Part shown: positions 17,925-29,250 of the stretch, one piece after another
Position numbering within the stretch: position 1 is the stretch's first letter
How the letters are laid out: every line of letters begins with the position of its first letter
DNA from: Mesostigma viride
Lineage: Eukaryota; Streptophyta; Mesostigmatophyceae; Mesostigmatales; Mesostigmataceae
Length of the DNA stretch: 64,000 bases
Assembly: GCA_009746045.1 (NCBI GenBank)
Contig: RPFO01000199.1
Span: 479,501 to 543,500, forward strand
Direction of reading: 5' to 3'
Translations under genes and position numbers: made by a program
Notes under the pieces: model-generated
Database searches by the model: none
Told to the model about the DNA's origin: nothing
The model's input: the letters and a program-made list of their open reading frames with translations, nothing else

Positions 17925-20673
17925 TCAATATGAACATGAACCATAATAAACTGGTTCCCCTCGCTCATTTGCATCTTGCGAGTACGGCTGATGCCTTTTC
18001 CGCGATGGAGGGGCGGGGGGCGGGGGGCGGGGGGCGCTGCGAGCACGCATGCGTTCATCATCAAAGTTGCTGTGAGTCGTGAGACGAGTATGCTGAGTTG
18101 CTGCATAATGTCCCTCAGCATAATGTGGCCTATCTGGCTCCCTCGTGGCGGCATAACGGTAAGCGCCCTGCAAGGGCTCACCGTGGGCCATATAATAGGA
18201 GTCATAAGGCTCGTACAGGCCATGCGATTCATCTTGCCAATCCAGCTTCCTTGCCTCATCGATCGCGGGTGCGCGCGTGCGCGGCTCTGGCTCATCTTGC
18301 CAATCCAGCTTCCTTGCCCCATCCATCGCGGGTGCGCGCTTGCGCGGCTCTGGCTCACGGCGTGCCGGCTGCCATTCTGCCCCCTGCATGCCGGTGAAGC
18401 CTTCACGTTGCCGCAATGTGGGAGGCGCAGCAGGAATGGTCGGCCGGTGAATCTCCGTGCCGCGGCTTGAGGTTGGAGCACATTCAACAGGCGTGCATGG
18501 CACTCGTTCCCTTTCCAAAGCATCAACCCTCTCCGTCAGGGATTTGACCTGTTCCTTCAGCTTCGCAGTCGCGGGGTTCTCTGGGGCGGCAGCCGGCTTT
18601 GCACGCGCTGCCAATGATGATTGGCACTTGGAAACCTTTGCATTCAAATCAGCGATCTGCATAGCCACAGACGGCGGCGCCTTCTTCCTCCCTTGCTTCG
18701 CTTGAAACCCCACCCAGTCCTTCAGCTCTGCGATTGCTGCCTGTGCTGCTTGCAACCCCTGAGTAAGGGGCGCTAGCCACTTTGCCGGGGGAGCTGCCGG
18801 GGGAGCTGCCGGGGGAGCTGCTGGCATCGCACTCTCGGACGGTGCTGACTTTGCTGCGCGAGGCGGCAGTGCCTTCCCGCCCTGGTATTCAAGCTGGCGT
18901 GCAGGGCGCAAGCTCCGCTGGCCCCCCCCCCCGCCGCCGTCGAGGCGCGCTTCTTGGGCTTGACGGGTGATGTTTGTTCCTCGCTGCCATCGTCACCCCC
19001 CCTTCCCCATCATTGTGCTCCTCCTCCACCTCCTCTTCATCCTCCAGGTCATAGCTGGCATCGCCCCCGCTTTCATCTTCATCTTCATCTTCATCGGATG
19101 GAGCAGGCGGGACGACAGCGAGCACCTGAATTGTAAACATGCACGCATACAGAGATTGACATTTTACATCAACAATAATTAATGTTTTATGGTGCTTACA
19201 AATAGAGTGCTCCTGATGGTGTCTTCTAGTATGCACATTGATAATATGCGCCAGTGTGGTTTGCGCTCGGCTGCGGTTGGATTGCGCATGGCATGTTCTA
19301 GCATATGAATGTCAACAATGCAAAACCGATCTGAGATACTTACAAGATAGCCCTGCCCGGTGGTCTTGTTGGTCGCGCTCCTTAACTGGTTGATGCGCGA
19401 CTCCTGGCGGGTAAACACTGACGTGATGTCCGCCATGGCATCCGCCAAGGTAGTACTCGAATGGCAATGCAATTCGGCGGTGGCGGCAGGGTCAACCGTC
19501 AAGTTATATGGTCGGCACCACGCTACACGGATTTCACCGGAGGCGAATGAGGTAACCGTCCATTCTCCTTCCCCGCAGCTGTAAATGGGACGCACCAACG
19601 CCACAAAGGACTGGTACTCATGGCCAGTGCTGGCTGCCCTCACACAAGCGAGTCCGAGGATGACAAGCCGCACAACGGTGTTGCCCGTGGGAGTGGCACG
19701 CAGGTCACGCATTAGCTCAGGATCCGCATGACTGCAGATGTCACCGATGGAGAACGACGTCACCTTGGCGGTGCTACGAGAGCCAGCCTTTTTGCACGAA
19801 ACATACAGCGGAGGCCAGTCACTCTTGGTGTCTAGTTGGGCCAGGGAATCCTTTTCATCAGACAGCGTGTAGAAGTTGTGAGCTCGTGTGATGTTGTGCT
19901 CTGGAACGGTTATCTGAGGAATACCGTTGATGAACCTGCTGTTGGTTGGAAAACCCTTGCCCACGTCGAGCATGTGAAGCACAACTGGCTTGGCCGCAGT
20001 AGCACCCCGGGATGCAATCGAGAGGCTGCCGGCTCCCTTCACGAGCACCCCCAAATATCCCAGATACTTGACGAGGCACTTGTGCGCAGGTGGGTCCTGC
20101 GATGCTGCCTGTTGCAATTCAACAGCAATAGCACAAGCAATGTCATGATTCCAAACGCCAAGAACTGCACTTAGTAATATTCCTTTGGTAAAATGCAATT
20201 CAAGAGCAATAGCACAAGCAATGTCATGATTCCAAACGCCAAGAACTGCACTTATTGTAATATTCCTTTGGTAAAATGCAATTCAAGAGCAATAGCACAA
20301 GCAATGTCATGATTCCAAACGCCAAGAACTGCACTTATTGTAATATTCCTTTGGTAAAATAACAACCGGATTTCCCCTGTCATAAATTTACCTGAGATTT
20401 CCCATCCGTTTTGGCTGTTTGCTCGGTTTCCTCATCCGAAGCACCGGAGGCATTCATTCTATGAAGTTCATTGACTGCTCCCCTGACGTACACGTTTGAT
20501 GCCCTTTGCTTCTGTACTTCATCACCTACAGCGCCCACTGATACAGGGCCTGTATCCATTGTGTTCTCTTGCCCCGGTGGTGCTACTGCGTCCTGTTCAC
20601 TGGCATGCTCCACATGTCCGGCATCCCCGCCATTGTTTTCAATACCTGCCTGCGGCTGCACGCCGCTAGCCAT
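17925..20673 (-). CDS. Unrecognised companion gene of the DUF7869-like element, three or more exons
   Basis: Minus strand. Exon 1, 20673-20392, starts MASGVQPQ; exon 2 is 20108-19344; exon 3 begins at 19125. Donors gtaaat and gtaagt and acceptors caacag and aattcag join these in phase 0. Exon 3 encodes an acidic stretch (PSDEDEDEDESGGD), then a basic KKRAS segment, and then a long Pro/Ala and coiled-coil-like part (ELKDWV, LKEQVKSLTERVDALERERV), ending YYGSCSY at 17925. Reaching that end needs frame changes near G-runs at 18925 and 18996, which may be sequencing errors, an unseen intron or decay. Exon 2 has no domain I recognise. The gene is divergent from the DUF7869-like gene, with 657 bp and a palindrome between their starts, so a shared promoter and joint function are plausible inference. 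A related fragment lies at 62726-62800. Confidence 0.6.
20110..20357. repeat. 82-bp tandem repeat, about three copies, spanning an intron-exon border
   Basis: Units at about 20111-20192, 20193-20274 and 20275-20356 are nearly identical. Each includes the region just before the exon 2 acceptor of the companion gene. The first unit carries caacag where the others have a changed base (on the plus strand aacagcaat against aagagcaat). Confidence 0.85.
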
Positions 20674-20834
20674 TCTCAGCTATCCGGATTTCCGAACTAC
20701 GCCAATACCTGGCCAGAATGGCTGAAAATTTCCACGAAATGCATCCAAGTGCACGAATTATTGAGTCGGTGGTGGCACCATGGCACGGAGTACAAATGGG
20801 TGGTGGCACGCCGTGCCACCGGTGGTGGTGGCAC

Positions 20835-21094
20835 GGTGCAACGGTGCAACGGTGCAACGGTGCAACGGTGCAACGGTGCAACGGTGCAACGGCCAGTGAT
20901 TGGCCCGTAGTTGATTTTGTGATATGCGCCTAGTAAAAATTGGCCGCAAATCTTGTGCCCACGTACGACCGGACGAATTTGCGGCCAATTTTTACTAGGC
21001 TGCATGTCAGCAAATCAAGAACGGGCCAATCACTGGCCGTTGCACCGTTGCACCGTTGCACCGTTGCACCGTTGCACCGTTGCACCGTTGCACC
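20835..21094. repeat. Palindrome with seven octamers on each arm, between divergent genes
   Basis: Seven GGTGCAAC units (20835-20890) face seven GTTGCACC units (21039-21094). Inside, ggccagtgattggcccg and tagtaaaaattggccgcaaa are matched by their reverse complements in the right arm; the centre and some bases between are unpaired. It lies between the starts of the companion gene (20673) and the DUF7869-like gene (21330). Confidence 0.9.
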
Positions 21095-21139
21095 ACCAAA
21101 TTTTCCTGGCCAGAATGCCCTGTCTTTGCATGTAAAGGA

Positions 21140-21356
21140 TAATTATGATAATGAACCAGCGATGGAAGCAAGGGGATAATGAACCAGCGATGGAAGCAAG
21201 GGGATAATGAACCAGCGATGGAAGCACCAGCGATGGAAGCGATGGAAGCGATGGAAGCTGGAGGGGGAGGGGGAGGGGGAGGGGGAGGGGGAGGGGGCGG
21301 CCGTATAATATTACGCAGTTCCTAAAGCCATGTATTATTACGCAGTTCCTAAAGCC
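21140..21356 (+). repeat. Short tandem repeats before the DUF7869-like gene
   Basis: About three units of a 27-bp repeat (ggataatgaaccagcgatgg) lie at 21137-21225, then gatggaagc units, then (GGGGGA)n at 21258-21297. A 27-bp duplication (tattacgcagttcctaaagc) ends each time in ATG (21330 and 21357), so the gene has two possible start codons made by the duplication. Confidence 0.8.
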
Positions 21357-24300
21357 ATGAAGGGCCTGGGCATTATGGAGCCCGATGCGGGGGCGCAGGT
21401 TTTTGGAATGCTATTCTCGCTGCTTGTCCTGGTGGTCGTGTTGCTCGTCATGGCGAGACGAGGGCTCCGTCTTAGCGCTGCCGCCGTCTTAGCAAAATGC
21501 ACCACAGATGCGTCCTGTGCTGCGGCACTTAGCAGGGACTGGGACTGTGGGTGTGGCCGCCATTGTTTGCGAAGCGTGCATTTCGAGGAGATAAGAGCGA
21601 TGAGGACCGACATGTGGTCTAAGAAGCCTGCGGATCGGAAAGAGTTTATAAAGAACCAGCTTTTTCAGGCCGGCCAGCGAGAAACTGAAATTCCGGGGAG
21701 CTTGCGTCACAAACGCAGTCGAGATGAGGGCTTCCTTTTCGCAGTGGATGGCTACGTTACTTACCCAGCTGACAGGCATCAGCCAGAGTCGGCAACCCCG
21801 TTTCGGCATCGCATGTGTGAAGCCGCTTTCCGCCGTGCTTTGTATATCAACCCCAATATGTGGCACGCGGCTGTCAAGGAGACAACCCGCCCTCGACCTT
21901 TGCCTGGTGATCGTGATTTGGAGTCCGGCTTGGGTAGCACTGCTGGACGGCGCATTGGGGTATCCCGGTCAGTGTCTGCCAAGATTGGGGAGGCCAAGGC
22001 GCTTTGTGAGCTGTGGATTCGGCGTTGGTTCTGCCCAGCAGTTGAGAAGGATCCCCGGGATGGCGCCAGCATCATTGAGCAACCGTGCAAGAAGACTTTA
22101 TACTCGGACTACACTGCAGAGCAGCAGGACTACGGAACACCTGTAGTTAGCATGTCGCTTTTCAGGAAAATTTTTGAAGCAGTGAGAGTAAGCATGCGAG
22201 TCCGGATTGAGAAATATCGCACGAAAATTATGGGTGAGTGCTCCCGCTGCCGGAAGTTAAAGGATGCCATCTTGTCTTATCGTACCACTGACCGGGCCCG
22301 GTGGGAGGCTTTCAAAGAGAAGTTAGCTGATCACACCGACTTCTTTAATGGGGAACGGATGGCTTACCTGCAACGAAGGTTTGAGGGCGCCAAGCACTAT
22401 TTTGTTTCCATAGTCATCGATGGTCTGGCGAAAATGAAGACGGCGGTTCCAACCAGGGGCAGCGCCTCGAAAGAGTGGCTTAGCAGCCGCAAGCTACATA
22501 TACCCTACCAGCTGGTTTGCTCGATTTTGCATGGAGTGAGGACGTACTTCTGGGTGATTATGCCTTGGGTAGCCAATTCTGAGGTTTCTGGTAATTCAGG
22601 GCGTGTCACTGCGACGCTGCTCACACACCAATTGTTGGAAGTGGTGGTTGAGCGACCATGGGAAAGGTCCCGCAATCCTGAGATCCGCGAGTTTGGCCTT
22701 GCCACGACACTCGTCCTTCAAGTGGACGGGGGTGGGGACAACATGAATAGCGAGCTATTGGGCTTTCTAGCGGTTCTCATTAACCGCCGTCTCTTTTCTC
22801 TCATCAGGGTGTGCCGCCTGCCCCCGGGGCACACCCATAATGACGCTGATCAGAGATTTGGTTGGTTTATCCGGTGGTACAACGGGATGAAGAACCGCGT
22901 GTCAGATCTCGCACCGGTGCTCATGCTGACATTTCAAGATGTGTTGCAAGGGCTGACGCGTGCCTTTGCACACTACTACGAGCAAGGCCCATTCGGGAGC
23001 ATGGCGACAATAAACCCACTGCCGCCATCTGCCAAGGTTGGTTTTCTTTAAAATACTATGAATTTCTTCCGGGTTCTTCTTCTTTTCCATATGTAGCATG
23101 CCATAGTTAACCAATAATCACCTTGCTTACTCGCCTCTTATTGCAACTGTTTGTTCTATGCTTGTTGCTTGCAGCTCGTCAATGCAGCGCTGGACTTCAC
23201 AACGTGGCTTCGAGGCTGCATAGACCCAGATCTTGGGCGTTGGGTCAAGTCTGCTGACGTGGTTATGGACGCGTCAACCAACCAACCTGTGGTGGAGCAT
23301 CGGCCGGTCAGCAAGATATTTGATATCGAGCTATTCGGCCATCACGATGAAGGTGCAGGGGCGGACGTTGGTGATGACTGCTTTTTGCGCTACCGACTTG
23401 CCACGGCAGAGGCGTTAGCTGATGTGCCCGCCAACTGTTGGAGGCCTCTTGGGCCGAACGAGGAGCCATGCGACATGGTTACTGTCTCTTCGAAGCGTGT
23501 GAGTGATGGCAAAGAGCTCCGCGGCGTGCTAGTCATGGAGGCGACCAAGGCGCCCAAGGGCAGCCCAGGTGTTGCCGCGTTTGCGGATTGGGATGGCGAT
23601 CGCGCAATCCGCCGTCATTGCTCTAAACTCAACCGAGTGTTTCCAGACATCATGACGGATGCAAAGCAAGCAGAGCTCAACGAGGAGATCCGCGGCTTCC
23701 CCGCTGAGCCGGAGCAAGTGGAAGAAGAAGCGTCGGTGTTTGACCGCATGATCCAAGCTCTGACGGAGTGCAGGGAGCAGCAAAAACACAAGCCCCTCCC
23801 TTTTTGCCTCCACAGTGCAGGGGATCAGGCGGTGATGCGGGCTGCCCGTGCTTTGGAAGCGCCGCTGCACCCAATTATCAGCCATGCAGGCAACCGCCGG
23901 CACGAGGTGCAAACTGCCATTCACCGGGCGCGACGCGAGGCTGAGCGCCTGCCGGCCGCATCTGCCACGCCTGCCACGCTTGCCTCCAATCCTCCTACTG
24001 GAGTTGCCTCCAATTCTCCTGCGGATGCCACCGGTGGTGCACGGACCATTGCGACTGCGGATCATATTTTTTCCGTAAATCCCGGCATTATCTCCCGCGG
24101 AGACTTTCTCATCATCAAGAGACCTGCGGTGACGTGCGGGGAAGGCATGCCCTGGCCAGAGGAGCTCTTGGTGAAGGTCGTGGATGCGTCTACTGTTCGT
24201 TCACGCGGGACTCTGACTGTTTCCGTGTTTTACTCACCCTCCTGGGAAGGGCAGTTTAACAAGCTCTCGCTCGCAGGCGGTGGGCCGGGCCTGACGGTGT

Positions 24301-24845
24301 CGGCATCGGAAATCATCGTTCAACACTGGACAGTTGGTGCATCAGGGCAGGCTGTCCACACTCCGTCGCTGACAGCAGCACGTAAGCTATCTCGTGCAAC
24401 CCTCCAGGCCTTAGATGACCATCCACACGTGCACTTTGCTGGTTTTCAAACACAGCAAGCTGCTGCAGCGACGTCAAAAGCTGCATGTGCGGCACACTTT
24501 GTTGAGCACGGGCTGCACGCGCTGAAAGGGAGAAGGCTGTGCGCCTTGTGGGGTGCTGCCAAGACCCGTTTTCACGGGTGGGTCACAGAAGTACATGAGA
24601 ATGGCGGGGCTTTGAAGATCGAGACGGTTTGGTCCGACGGCAAGGGAGCGACCTACACCACGGTGGAGGAAGTCTTAAAGTTCATCTGCGGGTGCCCTCA
24701 TGCGGCTAATGCCTTTGGCCGCGAAAAGTTTTTTCAGGATGGTGCCGCGGCCGACGCTGAGACGGGGGCGGAAGAGCCCCAACTTTCTTTTGTTTGTGAG
24801 AGTAGCGAGAGTAGCGATGATGAGGAGGAGGAAGCATGGGAATGA
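21330..24845 (+). CDS. DUF7869-like, DDE-type transposase candidate with N-terminal membrane segment, two exons
   Basis: Exon 1 is 21330-23036 (569 codons) and exon 2 is 23175-24845. The 138-bp intron has gttggt..gcttgcag ends and joins Lys to Leu in phase 0, giving about 1,125 residues. N-terminal: a hydrophobic segment (about 25-41, FGMLFSLLVLVVVLLVMA) and a Cys motif CGCGRHC (73-79). The core has D364 (VIDGLAKMK), D466 (LQVDGGGDN) and GHTHNDADQRF (500-510), the pattern I associate with DUF7869 proteins and a DDE-like triad. Exon 2 has a conserved C-terminal region (RGDFLIIKRPAVTCG, FHGWVTEV, FICGCPH) and an acidic tail (SSESSDDEEEE). A decayed relative lies at 26552-29250, which supports mobility. 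Function as transposase is inference; no terminal repeats were defined. Start could be 21330 or 21357. Confidence 0.75.
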
Positions 24846-25230
24846 TGGGGAATGTGTGAAAGCTTCGATAGGAGTAAAGGCGTCTCTTTGTCCTGTCAAG
24901 CATGCTAGTCTTGTTGCAAGAATGAAGCCCAACATGCCAACTGAGTATCAAATCCGAAATGAAGGTAGTCACACACCGGTGTGAAGGTGACAGGTGAAGG
25001 GGCTAATGTGACCAGGGAAGCCTGTGGACCTGAGTCATATCGCCTTGTTGGGGCATAATGGTGAATACCTGGTTACGGCCCATTAGATAATGAAAAAGCT
25101 GTATAGAGGGCTCGGTTTGTCGTTATTGGGCCCTGGGTCCCACACCCTGTGTGGTTCCTGAGCCAGCAGCCAGAATCGTCGCATAGCGGCATTCCACAGG
25201 AAGATAAAGCGCCGGACTACGCCACCCCTA
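24846..25230. other. 3' flank of the DUF7869-like gene, no gene seen
   Basis: No coding signal. I looked for an inverted copy of an upstream terminus that would mark the end of a transposon and did not find one by eye. Confidence 0.35.
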
Positions 25231-25905
25231 CCAGCCATTAAGAATGTACTCCAGCACGCAAAATGTACTTCGTACCGAAGTTTGTCTTTTTATGCTGAAA
25301 ATTGTCATGCATGATGTTTGCAACCAAAATAGACCTCGTACAAAGTTTGGTATCGATCGGACGTCATCTTGGTGACATTTGCTAGCAATGAAGGTACATT
25401 TTTGTCATTTTTTGTTAAATTAAATAGTAATAAATAGGAAACAGTACTAAATCACGTCAAACCATCATGGATATTTGCAAGCAACCTAATTACCACTAGA
25501 ATAGACCATGCACAAAGTTTGGGGTCAATCTGAACTCAAAATAGTGACGTTTGCTAGCATAAATACTGCATTTTTGCCATTTTCAAGCATTTTGCTCAGT
25601 GTAAGCTACTAAACAATATCAAACTATGTCAGAAAGCTATGAAATGTTGGAACCAACCTAAACACCACTAGATTAGACCATGGGCCAAGTTTGGGCCCAG
25701 TTTGATCTCAAAATAGTGACGTTTGCTAGCATAAATGGTGCAATTTTTGCCTTTTTCAAGCATTTTGGTAAGTATAGTTGCCTCAAACTATGTCAGAAAA
25801 CTGTGAATTGTTGTAAATAACCTGTTTGCCACTACATTAGACCATCCTCAACTTGTAAGGTCAGGCATAGGTAAAGGTAATGACATTTGCTAGCACTATA
25901 TACAA
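25230..25905. repeat. Degenerate tandem repeat of about 172 bp, four units
   Basis: The word gctagc within tgacgtttgctagc recurs at 25381, 25553, 25725 and 25889, spaced 172, 172 and 164. Other blocks recur in register: accatgcacaaagtttgg, cattttcaagcattttg and taccactagaatagacc. The DNA is A/T-rich and non-coding. Confidence 0.8.
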
Positions 25906-26322
25906 GCATACTATGCCTCTTTTCGCATATACACATTAAAAATAACAAGACATCATCATATCATGGCCTTAATACAAGGTGTGCAAATGCAAATCACACC
26001 AGATCGGATGACCAATGATGGTTGGCTGCATGCCAACACATCTACCAGGCTGCAGGGTGAGAGGCCACATCGCTACAAGACAGGAATCCTCGCAATTGCA
26101 CAACACCGCTAGTACACTGTGCACATACCCCAAGAGGATTTGGCTACAAGCCATAAAAGTTTGGCCATGCTAACACATTCTTCATCCAAGCAAAATGCAG
26201 CCTCTCCAAACTCAACTCATTGATTTAAATTCAGCTAGGCCAGGCGTGCATGCTCTACTTGCCGACAACCATGAGTAAACTTGTCTACCACTTCATTCCA
26301 TGCGCCGGTAGATGGCACCGTC
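25906..26322. other. No gene recognised
   Basis: A/T-rich sequence between the 172-bp repeat and the broken transposase copy. One 61-codon ORF on the minus strand shows no domain. Confidence 0.35.
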
Positions 26323-26510
26323 TCATCTACCAGTCATATCCCCGGCTCCCATTCCGCATCCTCCTCTCCCTCTCCCTCTCCCTCTTCCTCCTCCCCCCCC
26401 CTCCCATTCTCCCTCCCCTCTCCCTCCCCTCTCCCTCCTCCTCCCCTCCTCCTCCCCCTCTTTCTCCCCCTCTTTCTCTCCCTCTTCCTCCTCCTCCCCG
26501 CCTTCACTGT
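26323..26510. repeat. Polypyrimidine tract (CTCCCT-rich)
   Basis: An irregular CTCCCT/CTCCTC run. On the minus strand one frame reads a Glu/Gly/Arg-rich tail preceded by HSDSEGGEEEEEGE, which could be the expanded acidic C-terminus of the neighbouring broken gene after a frameshift. Confidence 0.75.
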
Positions 26511-26551
26511 CACTGTGCACAGCAGGGACGGCATCGTCTATGTGGGTGCCA

Positions 26552-29250
26552 TCACCTGCGTTCACGGTGCCAGCCTAGCTCCTGTGGAAAGAAGCGAGCG
26601 CGGCCAAATGCCTCGACTGGGTGTGGGCAGCCGCACACGAACTGCGTCACCTCCGCCAGGGCATGATAGTCCTCATACTGCCCATCAGCCCACATCGCCT
26701 TGATGAGCAGCTGACCTCCCCTTTCCTGAACCTTAGTGACCCAGCCATGGAAGCGCTCCCTCTTCCTCGCTATCCCCGGAAACAGGGCACACAGGCGCAT
26801 CCCGATAAGCGCACGTGCTCCATGCTCGGCAAAGTAGGCATTGCAGTCATCCTTTGCTGCTGCCCTGGCGGCGGTGGCAGTCTTGTAATGCTCAAAGTCA
26901 ATCTGCGGGTGCTCTTTCAACGCCGCCACCGTGGCAGCTGACAGTTTGCCGGTACTGATCAGCTCAGGCTGGTGCACCTCTGCCGTACCGCCCACTGTCC
27001 AGTGCTGCAGGTGTACATCAGAAATGGGGACCGTCATCCCTGCGCTGCCGCCACCTAATGTCACTCTAGAAAACTGGCCCGTCCACGACGGTGCGTAGTA
27101 AGGAGAGGCGACAATGCTGTCACGCTCCGTGCGATCGCCTTCCAGATCAAGGACCTTCACCAGCATGTGTGGTGCCCACGGCATTCCCTGCCCGCAGGTG
27201 ACGGCTGGCCGCTTAACAACGAGTAGGTCGCCGCGTCGTATGAGGCTTCCATTCACCTTGAAGGTGTGCCTGCCGGAAATCAGTGTGCGCAAAGCGGGCG
27301 TTGCCGTTGATGTGCTCCCTCGCGCAGCGGGCGCACATGCGCGGTTGATCTGCGCTTGAATCTCGCGGGCAGGGCAAGCGACGTGTGAGATTACTTGTTT
27401 TATGGGCAGCCTCAGTGCTCGTGTTGCCCGCGCAACCGACTGGTCGCCTGCAGATCGCAGCGGTAAGGGTACCGCCTTGTTCGCTTGCAGTTCACGCTTC
27501 TCTTTGAGCTTTTGCTCCATGATGTCGAACAGATTCTCGTTGTTGGCACGCACATCCTCCACGGACTTTGGCACCTGCTCAATCCATCCGTCCAGCAACT
27601 GCTGCTTCTCAGCGGCGACGATGTCAGGAAAAAGGCTGTGAAGGCTAGCGCAGGTACATCTCCTGGCACCGCCCTCGTCCCATTCAAAAAGCGGCACTAG
27701 ACCAGGACTTCCTTTGGGGGCCTTGCCACGCTCTATGAGGAGGCACCCATAGACAGGATCTCCCTGCGGGGTGTACCCAATGGGCGTGACCCCGTCACAA
27801 GCCTCGCCATTAGGCCCTGTGGGCTGCCACTTGTTCACCGGTGCATTTACCAACGTCTCCGATGCGGCTAGGCGCCAGCGGACATACACGGTCATATCCG
27901 GGCCCCAAAACACTTCGAGATCGAACACCTTCGAAGAGCGGTGCCTCTCCCTCTCGGCTTCGGTTGCTGGCTCATCATCCAAGTCGGCGTGGCGGCGCCC
28001 GCGCCCGCGCCGCCCGCGCCGGCGCCTGCGCCCCCACCCCGCCCGCGCCCGCGCGCGCGCCTTGGGTGGCGCCCGCGCCCGCACCCGCGCCGGCGCCTGC
28101 GCCCCCGCCCCCGCCCCCGCCCGGGCCCGCGCCCGCGCCCGCGTCTTGGGTGGCGCCCGCGCCCGCACCCGCGCCTTCTCCCCCGCCCCCGCCCCCGCCC
28201 GCGCCCCGCCCGCGCCATGGGTGTGGCCCGCGGCTGGCTTCTTCGGAAATGCGTCCATCGATTTCACCCACCGGCCGTCAGCGGTGGATGCACCCTTTCG
28301 GCCACGTTGTGACATCAAGCGCGGCGTCCCCAATAGAACAGTCATGCAATATGAATAATCATTAGTATCAACGATGCGTTCATGCAGGCGTGAACTGTGA
28401 AATACAACAAGCATGCAACAACGACTCCAGCACACTTAGTAAATACTGCTCATAATATCTGTGGCACATGCAACATGGTTAAAACACACATGGATGACCT
28501 GTATGGCTGCACATGAACTGTCCACCTAGAGAAGACTAGAAATTCAGCATGATATCAAGAGCCATCCACACAAATATATGTCTTACCGCAGCTTAGGGCT
28601 TCTTCGGGTTGAGTTGGCGAATCGAGCTTGTTGAGCCCTGCTCGAAGTAATGCTCAAATGCGATGCCCAGGCCCGCCAGCACATCATCAAATGTGATTAG
28701 TTTCACAGGTGGTCCGAAGAGTTCCAAACGTGGTTGCTAATTTTCAGGCAGTGCCTGAAGGCCGCCTCGAAAGTGAAACGCGAAAGTGAAAAGGGGTCAC
28801 AAACCCTATGTTCATATCCTTGACTCCCCCGTCGAGAACGAACCGAAAACCAGCGCCATGAACGAACTTGTGACGAGTAGATGACGACATCGTGGTTATG
28901 GCGTCGTACCCCCCCTGGTGCAGCTGCTGCTTTATCGCCGCCTTCCTGTCCTCTTGCTTCCGCCCGGGCGAAAACCAGGCGCTTCGCAATGCCTGGAGAT
29001 GTGATATTCTAATGGGCTTCATGCACTCGTGGCCGCACTTACAGTCGAACGTCTCGTCGGTCACTAGGCTGCCGGCATGGGTGCTGCCGCTTAGCACTAT
29101 GGCTGCGAACTTGCGCTTCCCATGGTGTCCCATCACCATGATAGCGAAAGCCAGGAAGCAGATAGCCACGATTATGTCCCAGCAAAGCCATAGCACACCT
29201 TCCGTTTCGACCGCCATGTCGGCCACTAGTCCGGATAGCTCAATGTGCAC
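26552..29250 (-). pseudogene. Broken second copy of the DUF7869-like gene
   Basis: Minus strand. Residues from 29250 to about 28750 match the N-terminus of the 21330 gene: MHIELSGLVADMAVETEG, a hydrophobic segment (IIVAICFLAFAIMVM), CKCGHEC, then RKAAIKQQL. About 355 residues holding the catalytic core are absent. 28740-28600 matches the end of exon 1 (LITFDDVLAGLGIAFEHYFE) and is followed by a stop. After an intron-like gap, DAALDVTTWPKGCI is followed by a stop and frame change. Then 28290-26552 matches exon 2 (VNKWQPTGPNGEACDG, RRGDLLVVKRPAVTCGQG, FVCGCPH), with a GC-rich Arg/Ala repeat inserted at about 27990-28220. Deletion, frameshift and stops make it non-functional. Conserved features shared with the other copy point to what selection kept. 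Confidence 0.8.
27985..28220. repeat. GC-rich GCGCCC/GGCGCC low-complexity insertion in broken transposase
   Basis: Irregular cgcccgcgcc units with a repeated gcgccttgggtggcgcccgc block at about 28055, 28145 and (varied) elsewhere. No counterpart exists in the intact copy at 23300. Confidence 0.8.
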
